Assembly: GCA_029279945.1 (NCBI GenBank)
Contig: JAJUHK010000006.1
Span: 52,570-116,569, forward strand
Direction: 5' to 3'
Length of the DNA: 64,000 nt
Source of the DNA: Pseudidiomarina indica
GTDB lineage: Bacteria; Pseudomonadota; Gammaproteobacteria; Enterobacterales; Alteromonadaceae
Shown here: in pieces, positions 1 through 9,329 of the stretch
Position numbering within the stretch: the first letter of the stretch is position 1
How the letters are laid out: every line of letters starts with the position of its first letter
Notes under the pieces: model-generated
Databases searched by the model: none
What the model was told of the DNA's origin: nothing
Seen by the model: only the letters and a program-made list of their open reading frames with translations
Translations under genes and position numbers: made by a program

Positions 1-87
1 GACAAACACCGCTGCACGCTGCTGCAATATCATATAGAGCTCGTGCACAGTCAACTCAGCAAAGGCTTTACAGTGCCATTCAATCAT
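1..87 (-). CDS. elaA: ElaA-like GNAT acetyltransferase, N-terminal fragment
   Basis: The first 29 codons of a gene that runs off the left edge. The reading starts MIEWHCKAFAELTV and continues with HELYMILQQRAAVFV, which matches the N-terminus of E. coli ElaA (MIEW..., then an LxxLxxxRxAVFVVEQ-type stretch), a GNAT-fold N-acetyltransferase of unknown substrate. Its ATG overlaps the dam stop codon as ATGA, so it is probably translated by coupling from dam. Only the start is visible, so the family call rests on about 29 residues. Confidence 0.7.
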   Translation of the reverse strand, partial: MIEWHCKAFAELTVHELYMILQQRAAVFV

Positions 88-950
88 GGTGCTAATTTCC
101 GGATTCGCGCGGTTAGTGGAACAACATTATCGTGCGCTCGTGAATACAGCGCTAATAGTTCTGCGACTTTGCCACGACTGTCAGCATTAGGACTAATAAA
201 CCGCGACACTTGTAATTTACTTAGCTGCGCGCGACGGTAGAGCAACCGCGTAAAATCCGTATCGTGGTTGCTGATCAATACGGGGATACCACGCTTGTAA
301 GCAGCTGCTTCAGCACGGCGTGCTAATTCTGATTGGTCGTCTAAGGTAAACCCACCGCTGGCATAGCTGGTGAAGTTTGCCGTTAAACTTAATGGTGCAT
401 AAGGCGGATCACAATAAATTACATCACCTTTACGAGCCCGCCGAAATACATGCTCAAAACTCATACAGGTAAAGGTAGCATGCTGAGCTTTTTCGGCGAA
501 TAATTCCAGTTCGGTCTGTGGAAAATAGGGGCGCAAGTACTGTCCAAATGGTACGTTGAATTGCCCTGACAAGTTGTAACGACATAAGCCGTTGTAGCCA
601 TGCCGATTGAGGTACAAAAATAGTAATGAACGCTCGTACGGGTCGCAACTTTGGTTAAATTGCTGCCGCAAACTATAATAGGCTTCTGCGGTGTTGTTAG
701 CCGCGGTGAATAGTTTACGTGCGTCTTCAATAAAGCGCTTAGGACGGCGTTTTACGTATTTAAACAACGTAATTAAATCTGGGTTTACATCGTTTAGCAG
801 GTACTTAGGGTAATCCGTATTTAAAAAGACTGATCCGGCGCCCACAAAAGGCTCAATGAGCTTATTACCATCGGGCAGCATGGCTGTGATTGGTTCAATG
901 AGGTTGTATTTCCCACCAGCCCATTTTAGGAAGGAGCGCTGTTTCGTCAT
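84..950 (-). CDS. dam: DNA adenine methylase (GATC-specific)
   Basis: Transfers a methyl group from S-adenosylmethionine to adenine N6 in GATC, marking strands for mismatch repair and replication control. The 288-residue product has the family motifs in order: KWAGGK (about residues 9-14), FVGAGS (35-40, SAM binding) and the catalytic DPPY (181-184). Length is close to E. coli Dam (278). It follows aroB by 19 bp in the aroK-aroB-dam series. E. coli has damX between aroB and dam; here it is missing. The stop overlaps the next start as ATGA. Confidence 0.96.
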   Translation of the reverse strand: MTKQRSFLKWAGGKYNLIEPITAMLPDGNKLIEPFVGAGSVFLNTDYPKYLLNDVNPDLITLFKYVKRRPKRFIEDARKLFTAANNTAEAYYSLRQQFNQSCDPYERSLLFLYLNRHGYNGLCRYNLSGQFNVPFGQYLRPYFPQTELELFAEKAQHATFTCMSFEHVFRRARKGDVIYCDPPYAPLSLTANFTSYASGGFTLDDQSELARRAEAAAYKRGIPVLISNHDTDFTRLLYRRAQLSKLQVSRFISPNADSRGKVAELLALYSRAHDNVVPLTARIRKLAP

Positions 951-969
951 GCGGTTCAGCTCTTTATTT

Positions 970-2067
970 TTATCGAGTTTTTGCGGTGGCGCTGCTCATG
1001 CTGACAATGGCTTGCTGGATGGCTTGCCAGTCAGACCAAGGTTCCACTTGGGCTTGCCCTATTGCAGTCGGAACCACTAAGCGTACCGTGCCTGCTTGTA
1101 CTTTTTTATCACGTTGCAGCAATGTCTGCCACCGGTCAAATGACATCATTGGTGCACGTGTCGGTAATTGGAACTGTTCGAGCAGTCTCTCAATACGTTG
1201 TTGGTCAGTTAATTGTAGACGACCTTGCTGCACCATTAAGGTTGCTGCAATCATAATACCGGCAGCGACTGCTTCCCCATGTTTCCAAGTCGATGTGAAT
1301 TCTGTTTCAATGGCGTGCCCAAAGGTGTGCCCCAAATTGAGCAACGCTCGCACCGATTGTTCGCGCTCATCTTTAGCAACAATCTCAGCTTTAATTGCAC
1401 AACTACGATAAATTGCAGTTTGGAGTGCATGCGGATCACGAGCCATCAAGGCGGCGCTATGTTGCTCTAACCACGTAAAAAAGTCGCCATCTGCAATAAT
1501 GCCATACTTGACCATTTCCGCTAACCCGCATACGTAATCCCGCAGTGGAAGTGATGCTAAACAGGTGGTATCGATCAATACCGCCTGCGGCTGATGGAAA
1601 GCGCCAATTAAGTTCTTCCCGCCCGAATGATTAATGGCCGTTTTGCCACCCACGGAAGAATCCACTTGTGCTAATAATGTGGTCGGGATTTGATAAAAGG
1701 CTACACCGCGTTGATACGTTGCTGCCACAAAACCCGCCAGATCGCCAACCACGCCACCGCCAAGAGCGATAATGGCACAATCACGGTTAAAACTGTGTTG
1801 GATAAGGGTATCAAGAACGGCGGCGTAAGTGTCGATACCTTTCGCGTGCTCGCTGTCTCCGATGCAGTAGGTGATGACGTGATGGGCGGCTAGTGCACGG
1901 CGTACAGTCTCCCCATACAAGGCGTTGATTGGCGCGTTGGTAACTAGCAGCAATTGCTTGGGTAATGCTGGAAATAACGGCGTGCGGTGGAGCAACTCAG
2001 CACCAATATCAATTGGATAGCTGCGCTCATGGAGTTCCACTGTTAATTGTTGTGTGGCAGATGTCAT
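970..2067 (-). CDS. aroB: 3-dehydroquinate synthase
   Basis: Second step of the shikimate pathway: DAHP to 3-dehydroquinate, NAD- and metal-dependent, cytosolic. The 365-residue protein shows GGGVVGDLAGF at about 103-113 (NAD binding), DSSVGGKT at 136-143 and a GHTFGHAIE metal-ligand motif in the C-terminal half. Full family length. It lies 33 bp after aroK, as in most gammaproteobacteria, so the two are surely co-transcribed. Confidence 0.97.
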   Translation of the reverse strand: MTSATQQLTVELHERSYPIDIGAELLHRTPLFPALPKQLLLVTNAPINALYGETVRRALAAHHVITYCIGDSEHAKGIDTYAAVLDTLIQHSFNRDCAIIALGGGVVGDLAGFVAATYQRGVAFYQIPTTLLAQVDSSVGGKTAINHSGGKNLIGAFHQPQAVLIDTTCLASLPLRDYVCGLAEMVKYGIIADGDFFTWLEQHSAALMARDPHALQTAIYRSCAIKAEIVAKDEREQSVRALLNLGHTFGHAIETEFTSTWKHGEAVAAGIMIAATLMVQQGRLQLTDQQRIERLLEQFQLPTRAPMMSFDRWQTLLQRDKKVQAGTVRLVVPTAIGQAQVEPWSDWQAIQQAIVSMSSATAKTR

Positions 2068-2100
2068 GAGCGCCTCCGAACAGTTATCGATGCAAAAAGT

Positions 2101-2619
2101 TTACCGACCTACCTGAGCAATAATTTGATCAATCACCACTTTGGTCGTTTGATCGTCGGTACGGATAATAATATCAGCAATTTCTTCATAAAGTGGATTA
2201 CGTATTTCAGCAAGCTGCTCTAAGACAGCTCGCGGGTCATCCGCATTAGCAATCAAGGGCCGTCGTTTGTCACGTTGGGTACGGTCTAGTTGTTTCTCAA
2301 TGGTCGTTTGTAGATACACTACAACACCACGAGCAGAAAGACGATTGCGGCTTTCTTTGCTCATAATTGAGCCGCCGCCCGTTGCAAGTACAATACCAGT
2401 GTTTTCGGTTAGCTCCTCGATAACCTTTTCTTCGCGCATGCGAAAACCTTCCTCGCCTTCGAGCTCAAAGACCCAAGCAATATCTGCGCCGGTGCGGCGT
2501 TCAATTTCTTGGTCAGAGTCAAAAAATTCGAGGTGGAGTTGACGGGCCAATTGACGCCCGATGGTGCTTTTGCCGGCCCCCATAGGGCCCACTAAGAAAA
2601 TGTTACGTTTTTCAGCCAT
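2101..2619 (-). CDS. aroK: Shikimate kinase I
   Basis: Phosphorylates shikimate with ATP. 172 residues, the usual size, with the Walker A motif GPMGAGKST at about 11-19, a DSDQEIE shikimate-binding segment and an ATGGGS loop. It is 126 bp downstream of pilQ and heads aroK-aroB-dam; whether it has its own promoter in that gap cannot be read with confidence. Confidence 0.96.
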   Translation of the reverse strand: MAEKRNIFLVGPMGAGKSTIGRQLARQLHLEFFDSDQEIERRTGADIAWVFELEGEEGFRMREEKVIEELTENTGIVLATGGGSIMSKESRNRLSARGVVVYLQTTIEKQLDRTQRDKRRPLIANADDPRAVLEQLAEIRNPLYEEIADIIIRTDDQTTKVVIDQIIAQVGR

Positions 2620-2745
2620 AATTGATGTGTTACTTCACTTGATATAACTCGCTGTGACTCACGAAACTCGGAGTGTCTCAAGACCATCCTTTACCTAATC
2701 AAAAAGATGCGGGATTATCGCAAGACGTAGTCGTATTAGCAAGGT

Positions 2746-4398
2746 TTAAGGGTCGTTGCTTACAATTCTTGGCGTCACAAATATCAGTAATTCACGTTTT
2801 TCAGCAACTTTGGCGGCGTTGCGAAATAACACGCCCACGTACGGGATATCACCAAGCCAAGGCACTTTAGCAATATCGTTTAAAATCTGCTGCTGATAGA
2901 TGCCGCCCAGCACAATAGTCTCGCCATTTTCCACCAGTACTTGTGTATTAATTTCTTGGGTATCGATAGACACCGCAGGTCCGGTTGGCGTAGTCACTGT
3001 TTCACCACGGGTATTTTGGGTGATGACCAAGTCCAGAATAACCCGATTGTCCGGTGTGATTTGTGGCGTTACCGTAAGTCCTAGGACGGCTTTTTTGAAT
3101 TGCACCGAGGTGGCACCCGATGCTGCACTTTCCACATAAGGGATTTCCGTACCCTGTTCAATATACGCTTGTTTTTGGTTGGCTGTGGTAATTCTTGGGT
3201 TGGCAATAATCTCCCCTTTATTTTCTCGCTCAAGAGCACTGAGTTCTAAACTCAGTAGGCGATTATCAATAAACCGAGCAACTTGTAGACCTAAGGTGGC
3301 AGCTGGAGCTGCTACCGGCAGCGTCAGTTCAAAATCTCCGTCGAAGCGGTTGTGTTGCTCAAGGTCGGCTTCACTAATTCCCCATTGAATCCCCAATTCG
3401 TCGCTAATGTTGTCACGGACAGTAACCATATGAGCTTCGATAATGACTTGCTTGATAGGCACATCCAGTACTGCAACCAACTCTTTTGCTGCCGCTAAAT
3501 GCTGTGGGGTATCCCGAATAAGGAGGGTATTCGTGCGTTGATCAATGGTCACGGTACCCCGGCTAGAAAGCATATCGGCACGTTCAGTTCGAAGGATTTG
3601 CGCGATGTCTTCGACCTTGGCGTAATTAATCTGAATGTAATCACTTACAAGTGGAATAAGTTCTAATTTGTGTTGCTGCCGTGCCAGCTCATCGGCTTCC
3701 AGTTGTGCCATTTCAGTGGCTGGCGCAACGACTAGAATGTTGTGTTCGAGGCGCTGTGCTAAACCATGCACCTGTAAGATAGTATTCAGGGCGACTTCCC
3801 AAGGGACATCATCCAACCGCAAGGTAAGTTGGCCTTGCACACTATCACTTGCCACTAAGTTGAGCTTGCGTTCTGCTGCGAGTAATTGCAACAGTTCCCG
3901 CACAGCAATGTTCTGGAAGTTGAATGAAACATTAGGTGGCGTTTGTTCGATGGGTGAAACCGGTGGCTCAGTCGTTGTTACCGTGGTTGCTGCAGCGGTC
4001 GTGGTAAATGCAAACTGCAACAGCTCACCATGACGTTGTATGTGCGCCACAGTGTCACCGTGCGTGAGGATGCGTAGCAATGTATGTTGCTGCTGTTGAT
4101 GCCATTCAAGAGTAGCGAGTAACGGGTGCGCTGGTGCTTGACCATGAGGTTGTGGCGCTTGGGTGAATGGGAGCACAAATTCATGAAGATGACTCGGCTG
4201 TTCCGTGGTGTGCAGCTTAAACCCGACCGGCTGTTCAAACTGAGCTTGAATGGTCAGGGTGCGTGCAGGGCTTTGTGCTACATGAACGTTGAGTAAGTGG
4301 TTACTAACGTTTGATGCCGCCCAACTCGTCGTCATGACAAGAACAAGGAATAGTATTAATGCACAGGTTGTTAAGAGGCTACGGGTCATGTGTTTCAT
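2746..4398 (-). CDS. pilQ: PilQ/HofQ-type secretin
   Basis: Outer-membrane secretin ring of a type IV pilus or DNA-uptake machine. From the ATG at 4398 it is 550 residues: a signal peptide (about 1-28, ending TTSWA), a short beta-rich region, an STN-like domain (near 155-210), a secretin N domain and the C-terminal secretin domain with the conserved VPWLGDIPYVGVLF segment. The frame stays open upstream, but 4398 is preferred because it overlaps the stop of the preceding gene as ATGA. It is shorter than typical PilQ (about 700), with only one short stretch where two AMIN domains are common. No lipobox is seen. Confidence 0.92.
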   Translation of the reverse strand: MKHMTRSLLTTCALILFLVLVMTTSWAASNVSNHLLNVHVAQSPARTLTIQAQFEQPVGFKLHTTEQPSHLHEFVLPFTQAPQPHGQAPAHPLLATLEWHQQQQHTLLRILTHGDTVAHIQRHGELLQFAFTTTAAATTVTTTEPPVSPIEQTPPNVSFNFQNIAVRELLQLLAAERKLNLVASDSVQGQLTLRLDDVPWEVALNTILQVHGLAQRLEHNILVVAPATEMAQLEADELARQQHKLELIPLVSDYIQINYAKVEDIAQILRTERADMLSSRGTVTIDQRTNTLLIRDTPQHLAAAKELVAVLDVPIKQVIIEAHMVTVRDNISDELGIQWGISEADLEQHNRFDGDFELTLPVAAPAATLGLQVARFIDNRLLSLELSALERENKGEIIANPRITTANQKQAYIEQGTEIPYVESAASGATSVQFKKAVLGLTVTPQITPDNRVILDLVITQNTRGETVTTPTGPAVSIDTQEINTQVLVENGETIVLGGIYQQQILNDIAKVPWLGDIPYVGVLFRNAAKVAEKRELLIFVTPRIVSNDP

Positions 4399-5267
4399 GG
4401 CACTGCGTCTCCAGCGGCGGGGTTTAGATGAGCCAGTGGAATGGTCCGTTCGCGCAGGGTCCAGCAATCGGGTGCGGACTGCAACCACTCGTTGAGTACT
4501 AGCGCCTGGTCGGTAATTTGTAGAACTTGTTGGCGCCCATATGTCTGGCCTAGTGCAAGTGTCATAAGTTGCCCTGTTGCGGTAGCAACCACTGCTTTAG
4601 CCGCGGCATCGGGATAACGCCACCCGCCAAGAAATTGAATCGGCTCTGGAACATCATCCGGTTGCACTGCAATGGGTGGGGTGTGACAGCTTGCCGTGCC
4701 AGCAGTGTTGGTTAGATCTGCTGTCGCCGGGCCAAATGGATCAAGCCCACTGAGCATGGTTTGGGCTTCGGGTGACTCGGGCGTAGTAGGTAATGCATGT
4801 ACACGCGGCGACGTTAGCTGTAACTGTAGACTAAGCTGGAGTATGGCGTCCCGCTGGTGCAGTTTTAGTTCAGTAATATTGACGTTTACAAGTCGCTGTT
4901 GTAGCTGCACAGTGAATTGCTGTAACGCTGCGTAATACCCCCAAATCTCAACCTGTGCCGTGCGTTGCTGGTTAGTGGCAGAGGGGTCTTGCCATGTGAA
5001 TTGCCGCAACGCTACCCTGTTAGCAGCTGTTAGTTCACTCACTGTGTGAACAACCTCAGTGGTTGTTGGGGTCGGTGGCAGGCTTTCGGTAAACGATGGC
5101 AATGGTGTCGTCATGGTTATGTTCTGACGAGGTTCATTTGTTAGCCATGGGTTCCAATATAAGCCAGCTCCCAAGACGCCAAGACTGATGCCCACATAAA
5201 CAACCAAACGCCACGGCCATGGCCACCAAGGTAGGTCACGTAAATCAAGCTCAGTAACTGACGTCAT
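4395..5267 (-). CDS. PilO-PilP (HofO-HofP-like) fusion protein
   Basis: One 290-residue protein sits where pilO and pilP are expected. It has a single membrane helix at about 20-38, a low-complexity Pro/Thr linker, then a PilO-like region (about 105-155, a hydrophobic alternating QLSLQLQLT strand). A DPF motif near residue 177 begins a PilP-like domain whose GxTYGxxxVLxI and following strands resemble PilP, with cysteines near 194 and 268 as in E. coli HofP. Canonical PilO (about 200) and PilP (about 175) are separate proteins. The ATG at 5267 is chosen over an in-frame TTG six bases earlier. It overlaps pilN by 17 bp and pilQ by 4. The fusion is inferred from position and weak motifs. Confidence 0.75.
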   Translation of the reverse strand: MTSVTELDLRDLPWWPWPWRLVVYVGISLGVLGAGLYWNPWLTNEPRQNITMTTPLPSFTESLPPTPTTTEVVHTVSELTAANRVALRQFTWQDPSATNQQRTAQVEIWGYYAALQQFTVQLQQRLVNVNITELKLHQRDAILQLSLQLQLTSPRVHALPTTPESPEAQTMLSGLDPFGPATADLTNTAGTASCHTPPIAVQPDDVPEPIQFLGGWRYPDAAAKAVVATATGQLMTLALGQTYGRQQVLQITDQALVLNEWLQSAPDCWTLRERTIPLAHLNPAAGDAVP

Positions 5268-5757
5268 GGGCAATCGCTCTGGTAGTTAGGATAGCTTGGA
5301 TAGTGAATGTGTACGCAAACGGTTCTTGGTGTTGTTCGTCATGATGTGTCAGTTGGTCAAGCTGAGCTTGTGCAATCCACGCTTGCGATTGCAACGCCTG
5401 TAAAAAGGTCACAACGGCTTGATGGTTTAGAGCCACACCGGTTACGGTCAGCCGGGGCTGCAACAAATGTAGTTGCTGGAGCTGCAGCGTAGGAGTGACG
5501 AGTCGGGGCAACGTTTGTAACAACACTAATGCATAGGCGGGCTCCTGCCGCAGTGGTTCGATAGTGGTCGCCTCAGTCAGCGTCGCTGCTGTGTATTGAG
5601 ACGATGTTGGTGCCAAGAGTTGGTGCCAACCCAATACTGTCATGATTCCCCAGAGTGCCACCGCGCTGCCGATAGCGATCCCAATGTGTATCATGCAGCG
5701 CTGATAAGCCCGCCGGCGCTCACGCTCACGCCATGGCAACAGATTAATGAGTTTCAT
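5251..5757 (-). CDS. pilN: PilN/HofN inner-membrane pilus assembly protein
   Basis: PilN binds cytoplasmic PilM through its N-terminus and pairs with PilO in the inner-membrane platform. The 168-residue product begins MKLINLLPWRERERR, carrying the INLLPWR signature that inserts into PilM, then one membrane helix at about 25-45 and a small periplasmic domain. The ATG at 5757 is preferred over a GTG at 5769 because it places a GGAG ribosome site 6 bp upstream and gives the standard N-terminus. It overlaps pilM by 14 bp. Confidence 0.9.
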   Translation of the reverse strand: MKLINLLPWRERERRRAYQRCMIHIGIAIGSAVALWGIMTVLGWHQLLAPTSSQYTAATLTEATTIEPLRQEPAYALVLLQTLPRLVTPTLQLQQLHLLQPRLTVTGVALNHQAVVTFLQALQSQAWIAQAQLDQLTHHDEQHQEPFAYTFTIQAILTTRAIAHDVSY

Positions 5758-6688
5758 CCATGACTCCACGCAACGCTAACCCGAACGCTTCAACGAAACC
5801 TGTGCCGGTTGGAAGAAGCGGGCTTAGCCTTGGCGCAATGGGTACGAGAGCAAGTGGATTGACGACGTCAACGTAGCACTCTGCCGTTGTGGCAAGCTGG
5901 TGTAACACAGTGGGCTCTATTAACTGGTCACTAACCACCAGAACCCCCTCATCAGTCGGCTGTACTAACACCGATACCAGTGCCTGTAGGCGTTCGGGAA
6001 CTGAACGAGAATCGCGTTGTGGCAGGCCGGCATCGAGTTGATGGGTTCCTCGCACACGCCACCAAGAGGTGGCAGTTGCGGAGCAATGAATGAGGAGTAG
6101 CTGTGGTTGTTGCTGCCAACTCTGTTGCAGGTAAGGGGTCAGCATATGACAGGCACGAATAATAGCGTGGCTATCAAGTTCAATCGCATCGATCCGATAA
6201 CCTGCTTGGGTTAAACCCTGCAATGGAGGGTCAACTATAGCTGTAGGGGCAGCAATCACCTGCACCTGCTGCCGCGACTGATTTGACCCAGCTGCTGACT
6301 GGGACGTTGTGGTGAGCAGATAATCTACATAGAGATCACTGAACGGTGCCCCAAATAAGCTGAGCGACTCTCGTTGTATTTGCGCCATGATGCTGTCATC
6401 GTCGGCCTCAGTGGCGATGGTTAATTGCTTAGTTTGAGTCGCTGCAGCGGCTATCGCCATGGTCGTGGTGTAGCGATGGCGTGGTGGTTTAATTGGTTTT
6501 GCAAGTGCCGCCAAGGCCGGCGCTGCGAGGTTCCCTTGCTGCCAAAAGTTGGTGGGTAATTGACATTCTGCCGCTGCAATAATTTGAATTTCGGTCGCCT
6601 TCCGCGAGCACGCCAGCCAACGAAAATGATCTGGCTGGATGGAAATCCCTAATCCCACTGGCGGCCGAGCACCGGCGAAGCGGTCCAT
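5744..6688 (-). CDS. pilM: PilM/HofM actin-like pilus assembly protein
   Basis: Cytoplasmic FtsA/actin-fold protein that docks onto the PilN N-terminus. 314 residues, short for PilM (about 354) and nearer E. coli HofM. It opens with a VGLGISIQPDHFRWL strand matching the first actin-fold strand and has ELDSHAIIRA in the middle, as PilM proteins do. The sequence is diverged and the call leans on operon position: first gene of pilMN(OP)Q, divergent from mrcA. Confidence 0.85.
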   Translation of the reverse strand: MDRFAGARPPVGLGISIQPDHFRWLACSRKATEIQIIAAAECQLPTNFWQQGNLAAPALAALAKPIKPPRHRYTTTMAIAAAATQTKQLTIATEADDDSIMAQIQRESLSLFGAPFSDLYVDYLLTTTSQSAAGSNQSRQQVQVIAAPTAIVDPPLQGLTQAGYRIDAIELDSHAIIRACHMLTPYLQQSWQQQPQLLLIHCSATATSWWRVRGTHQLDAGLPQRDSRSVPERLQALVSVLVQPTDEGVLVVSDQLIEPTVLHQLATTAECYVDVVNPLALVPIAPRLSPLLPTGTGFVEAFGLALRGVMDETH

Positions 6689-6742
6689 GTGTTCTCCCTA
6701 AAACTCGTCCTGAGTTGTTGTGCAAAAAGTAAGCATTATGCA

Positions 6743-6760
6743 AAGCCCAGCGTTGGGCTT
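6743..6760. promoter_or_regulatory. Inverted repeat between pilM and mrcA
   Basis: AAGCCCA-GCGT-TGGGCTT, a perfect 7-bp inverted repeat 55 bp upstream of pilM. It lies between two divergent genes, so a terminator role is unlikely. It may be an operator or a leader hairpin of the pil transcript. Confidence 0.4.
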
Positions 6761-6770
6761 GAAATAATCG

Positions 6771-6799
6771 TTACGTTTCCGAACGTAAGTTTCTATAAT
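6771..6799 (+). promoter_or_regulatory. Probable mrcA promoter overlapped by a palindrome
   Basis: A perfect -10 (TATAAT, 6794-6799) lies 17 bp after a weak -35 (TTACGT, 6771-6776). The -35 is the left arm of the inverted repeat TTACGTT-TCCG-AACGTAA (6771-6788), so a protein binding there would cover the promoter. The cognate regulator is unknown. Confidence 0.5.
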
Positions 6800-6859
6800 A
6801 AGTTTGATTCGTGTGCAAATTGGTTATTTGAACAAAGCGGATAAGAAAGGGGTTCTTCG

Positions 6860-9322
6860 TTGAAAATTTTAAAGTGGGTGCTGGGTGTTTTAGCCGTCGC
6901 AATTTTAGTCGGCTCAACTGCCGTTGTGGGCCTATATTTCTATTGGAAAGATGATTTACCAAGTGTTGCCGAGCTGCGTGAGGTGCGCTTACAAACCCCC
7001 ATGCAGGTTTATTCTGCCGACGGTGAGCTGATTGCACAGTTCGGTGAGATTCGGCGAATTCCACTGAAATTAGAAGAGATTCCGCAACCACTTATCAATG
7101 CTTTCTTAGCGACCGAGGATCAACGGTTTTATCAGCATTTTGGTATCGACCCGATTGGGGTTGCACGGGCATTTTTCCTATTGTTGACCAGCGGTGAGAT
7201 TCAAGGTGGTGGTAGTACCATTACCCAGCAATTAGCTCGTAACGTGTATTTGAGCTTTGAACAAACGTGGTCTCGCAAAATAAAAGAGGCGTTCATTGCG
7301 CTGCGCATGGAGCGTGAGTTGACCAAGGATGAAATTCTCGAGTTATATCTGAATAAAATTGCGTTTGGACAACGAGCGCATGGCGTGGGTGCTGCCGCGC
7401 AAGTGTATTACGGTAAAGATGTGCGTGAGCTCAGTATTGCTCAAATGGCGATGATCGCGGGCTTACCCAAGGCACCATCAACCATGAACCCTATTACTAA
7501 TCCAGAGCGTGCGCGGGAGCGTCGTGCAGTCGTGCTGGGGCGGATGCTTGCGGAAAATGTTATCACGGACCGAGAGTATCGTGAGGCTTTGGCTGAGCCG
7601 ATTGAATCCCGCCTGCATGGTGCCGAAGTAACGATGCATGCACCATACTTGGCGGAAATGGTGCGTGCCGAAATGGTTGTTCGTTATGGTGAAGATTATG
7701 CCTATAACTCAGGCTTGAAAGTATTCACTACGGTAAGCGCGAAACAACAACGAGCAGCCCAGCACGCCCTACAAACCCATCTGCATCTATACGATGAGCG
7801 CCATGGGTATCGTGGGCCAGAAGCGGTGGTGTGGCAGCCTGACGAGGAGCCCTGGCCGCTTGACCAAGTTATCGACTATTTACGTGAGCAAAGCAGCATT
7901 GGTATGACAGTCCCCGCAATAGTCATGCGTGTGGCTGAACAATCGGCGGTGGTTTTGACCGCTAGCGGGCAACCGCACGAGATACCATGGTCAGGCTTGG
8001 CTTGGGCGCGCGCATATATGCATGCCGATCGGCAAGGGCCGCCACCCCAAGTGGCGAGTGATGTGCTACAGCCAGGGCAACTGGTACGTATTCGTAGCAC
8101 AGATCAAGGGTTACGCTTAGCGCAGATTCCTGAACCAAGTGCGGCGGTGATTGCACTGCGTCCACAAGATGGCAGTATTGCCGCCGCTGTCGGTGGTTAT
8201 AGCTTTGCGATTAGCCAATATAACCGGGCAATTCAGGCGAAACGGCAATCAGGTTCAAATATTAAGCCGTTTATTTATTCGGCAGCATTAGAAAATGGCT
8301 TTACATTAGCAACTTTGGTGAATGATGCCCCGATCAACCAATGGAATCCTGGTAGTGGTATTGCTTGGCGTCCACGTAATTCACCTGATGTATACGAAGG
8401 ACCAATTCGCGTTCGGCAAGGGTTAGCGAAATCTAAGAACGTCGTGTCGGTGCGTTTGCTACGCGCTATTGGGATAGATACTACGGTCGAATATCTGGCC
8501 CGATTTGGCTTCAACATTGATGAATTGCCGCGCAATGAATCCTTGTCGTTAGGTTCAGCATCCATGACTCCGCTTGAGGTAGCACGCGGCTACGCTGTGT
8601 TTGCAAATGGTGGTTATTTGGTTGAGCCGTACTTTATTGAACGTGTGGTTGATGACAATGACCACGTGATTTTTAAGGCACAGCCGACGGTCGCCTGTGT
8701 ACCCTGTGAAGATGGCTCTCGAGACGTGGTGCAGGCTCCGCAAGTGATTACTGAGCAAAATGCATTCTTAATCACTGAAGCATTAAGTTCGGCCGTATGG
8801 GGTGGGGGTAGCTGGCAGCACAAGACTGGTTGGAACGGTACCGCATGGCGGATCCAGCGGTCGAAGCCAATTGTAGATTTAGCAGGCCGTAATATTGTTG
8901 GTAAAACGGGTACCACGAACGATATTAAAGATGCTTGGTTCTCAGGTTATGTGAGTGGCTTAGTAAGCACCGCTTGGGTTGGTTTTGACAACCTTGAGCG
9001 CGCATTGGGTAGTACAACGATGAACAGTAACCTGACGGCTGAAGAACAGGCCATTACCGGTGCTGAGGGTGGTGCTAAAACAGCACTCCCGATGTGGATT
9101 GATTTCATGGAAGTAGCGTTAGAGGAAGCGACCATTGAGCCGTTCCAAGTGCCACCAGGATTAGTGATGGCACGGATTGATCTGGAAACGGGTAAACTGA
9201 GTCGCAAAAATGATCACACGTCGCGATTCGAATACTTCCTGCCAGGAACGGCACCGACCGAGTTTGCTGATTCCAAGCCGGCGAATCGCGATATCTTTAG
9301 CAACGAAGACTCAATCTTCTAA
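6860..9322 (+). CDS. mrcA: Penicillin-binding protein 1A
   Basis: Bifunctional inner-membrane peptidoglycan synthase. 820 residues: one membrane helix (about 7-29), a glycosyltransferase-51 domain with EDQRFYQHFGID (catalytic Glu86) and GGSTITQQLARN (118-128), then a transpeptidase domain with the nucleophile motif SNIK (Ser466-Lys469), SKN (525-527) and KTGTT (682-686). The start is a TTG with a strong AAGGGG ribosome site 7 bp upstream. It is divergent from pilM, a common arrangement in this class, and meets metL tail to tail with 7 bp between stops. Confidence 0.97.
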   Translation: MKILKWVLGVLAVAILVGSTAVVGLYFYWKDDLPSVAELREVRLQTPMQVYSADGELIAQFGEIRRIPLKLEEIPQPLINAFLATEDQRFYQHFGIDPIGVARAFFLLLTSGEIQGGGSTITQQLARNVYLSFEQTWSRKIKEAFIALRMERELTKDEILELYLNKIAFGQRAHGVGAAAQVYYGKDVRELSIAQMAMIAGLPKAPSTMNPITNPERARERRAVVLGRMLAENVITDREYREALAEPIESRLHGAEVTMHAPYLAEMVRAEMVVRYGEDYAYNSGLKVFTTVSAKQQRAAQHALQTHLHLYDERHGYRGPEAVVWQPDEEPWPLDQVIDYLREQSSIGMTVPAIVMRVAEQSAVVLTASGQPHEIPWSGLAWARAYMHADRQGPPPQVASDVLQPGQLVRIRSTDQGLRLAQIPEPSAAVIALRPQDGSIAAAVGGYSFAISQYNRAIQAKRQSGSNIKPFIYSAALENGFTLATLVNDAPINQWNPGSGIAWRPRNSPDVYEGPIRVRQGLAKSKNVVSVRLLRAIGIDTTVEYLARFGFNIDELPRNESLSLGSASMTPLEVARGYAVFANGGYLVEPYFIERVVDDNDHVIFKAQPTVACVPCEDGSRDVVQAPQVITEQNAFLITEALSSAVWGGGSWQHKTGWNGTAWRIQRSKPIVDLAGRNIVGKTGTTNDIKDAWFSGYVSGLVSTAWVGFDNLERALGSTTMNSNLTAEEQAITGAEGGAKTALPMWIDFMEVALEEATIEPFQVPPGLVMARIDLETGKLSRKNDHTSRFEYFLPGTAPTEFADSKPANRDIFSNEDSIF

Positions 9323-9329
9323 TGTGTGC

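Noticed and set aside
4399..4488. 30-residue N-terminal extension of PilQ
   Set aside because: It would place a basic segment before a complete signal peptide and lies inside the preceding gene; the ATGA overlap at 4398 is more natural.
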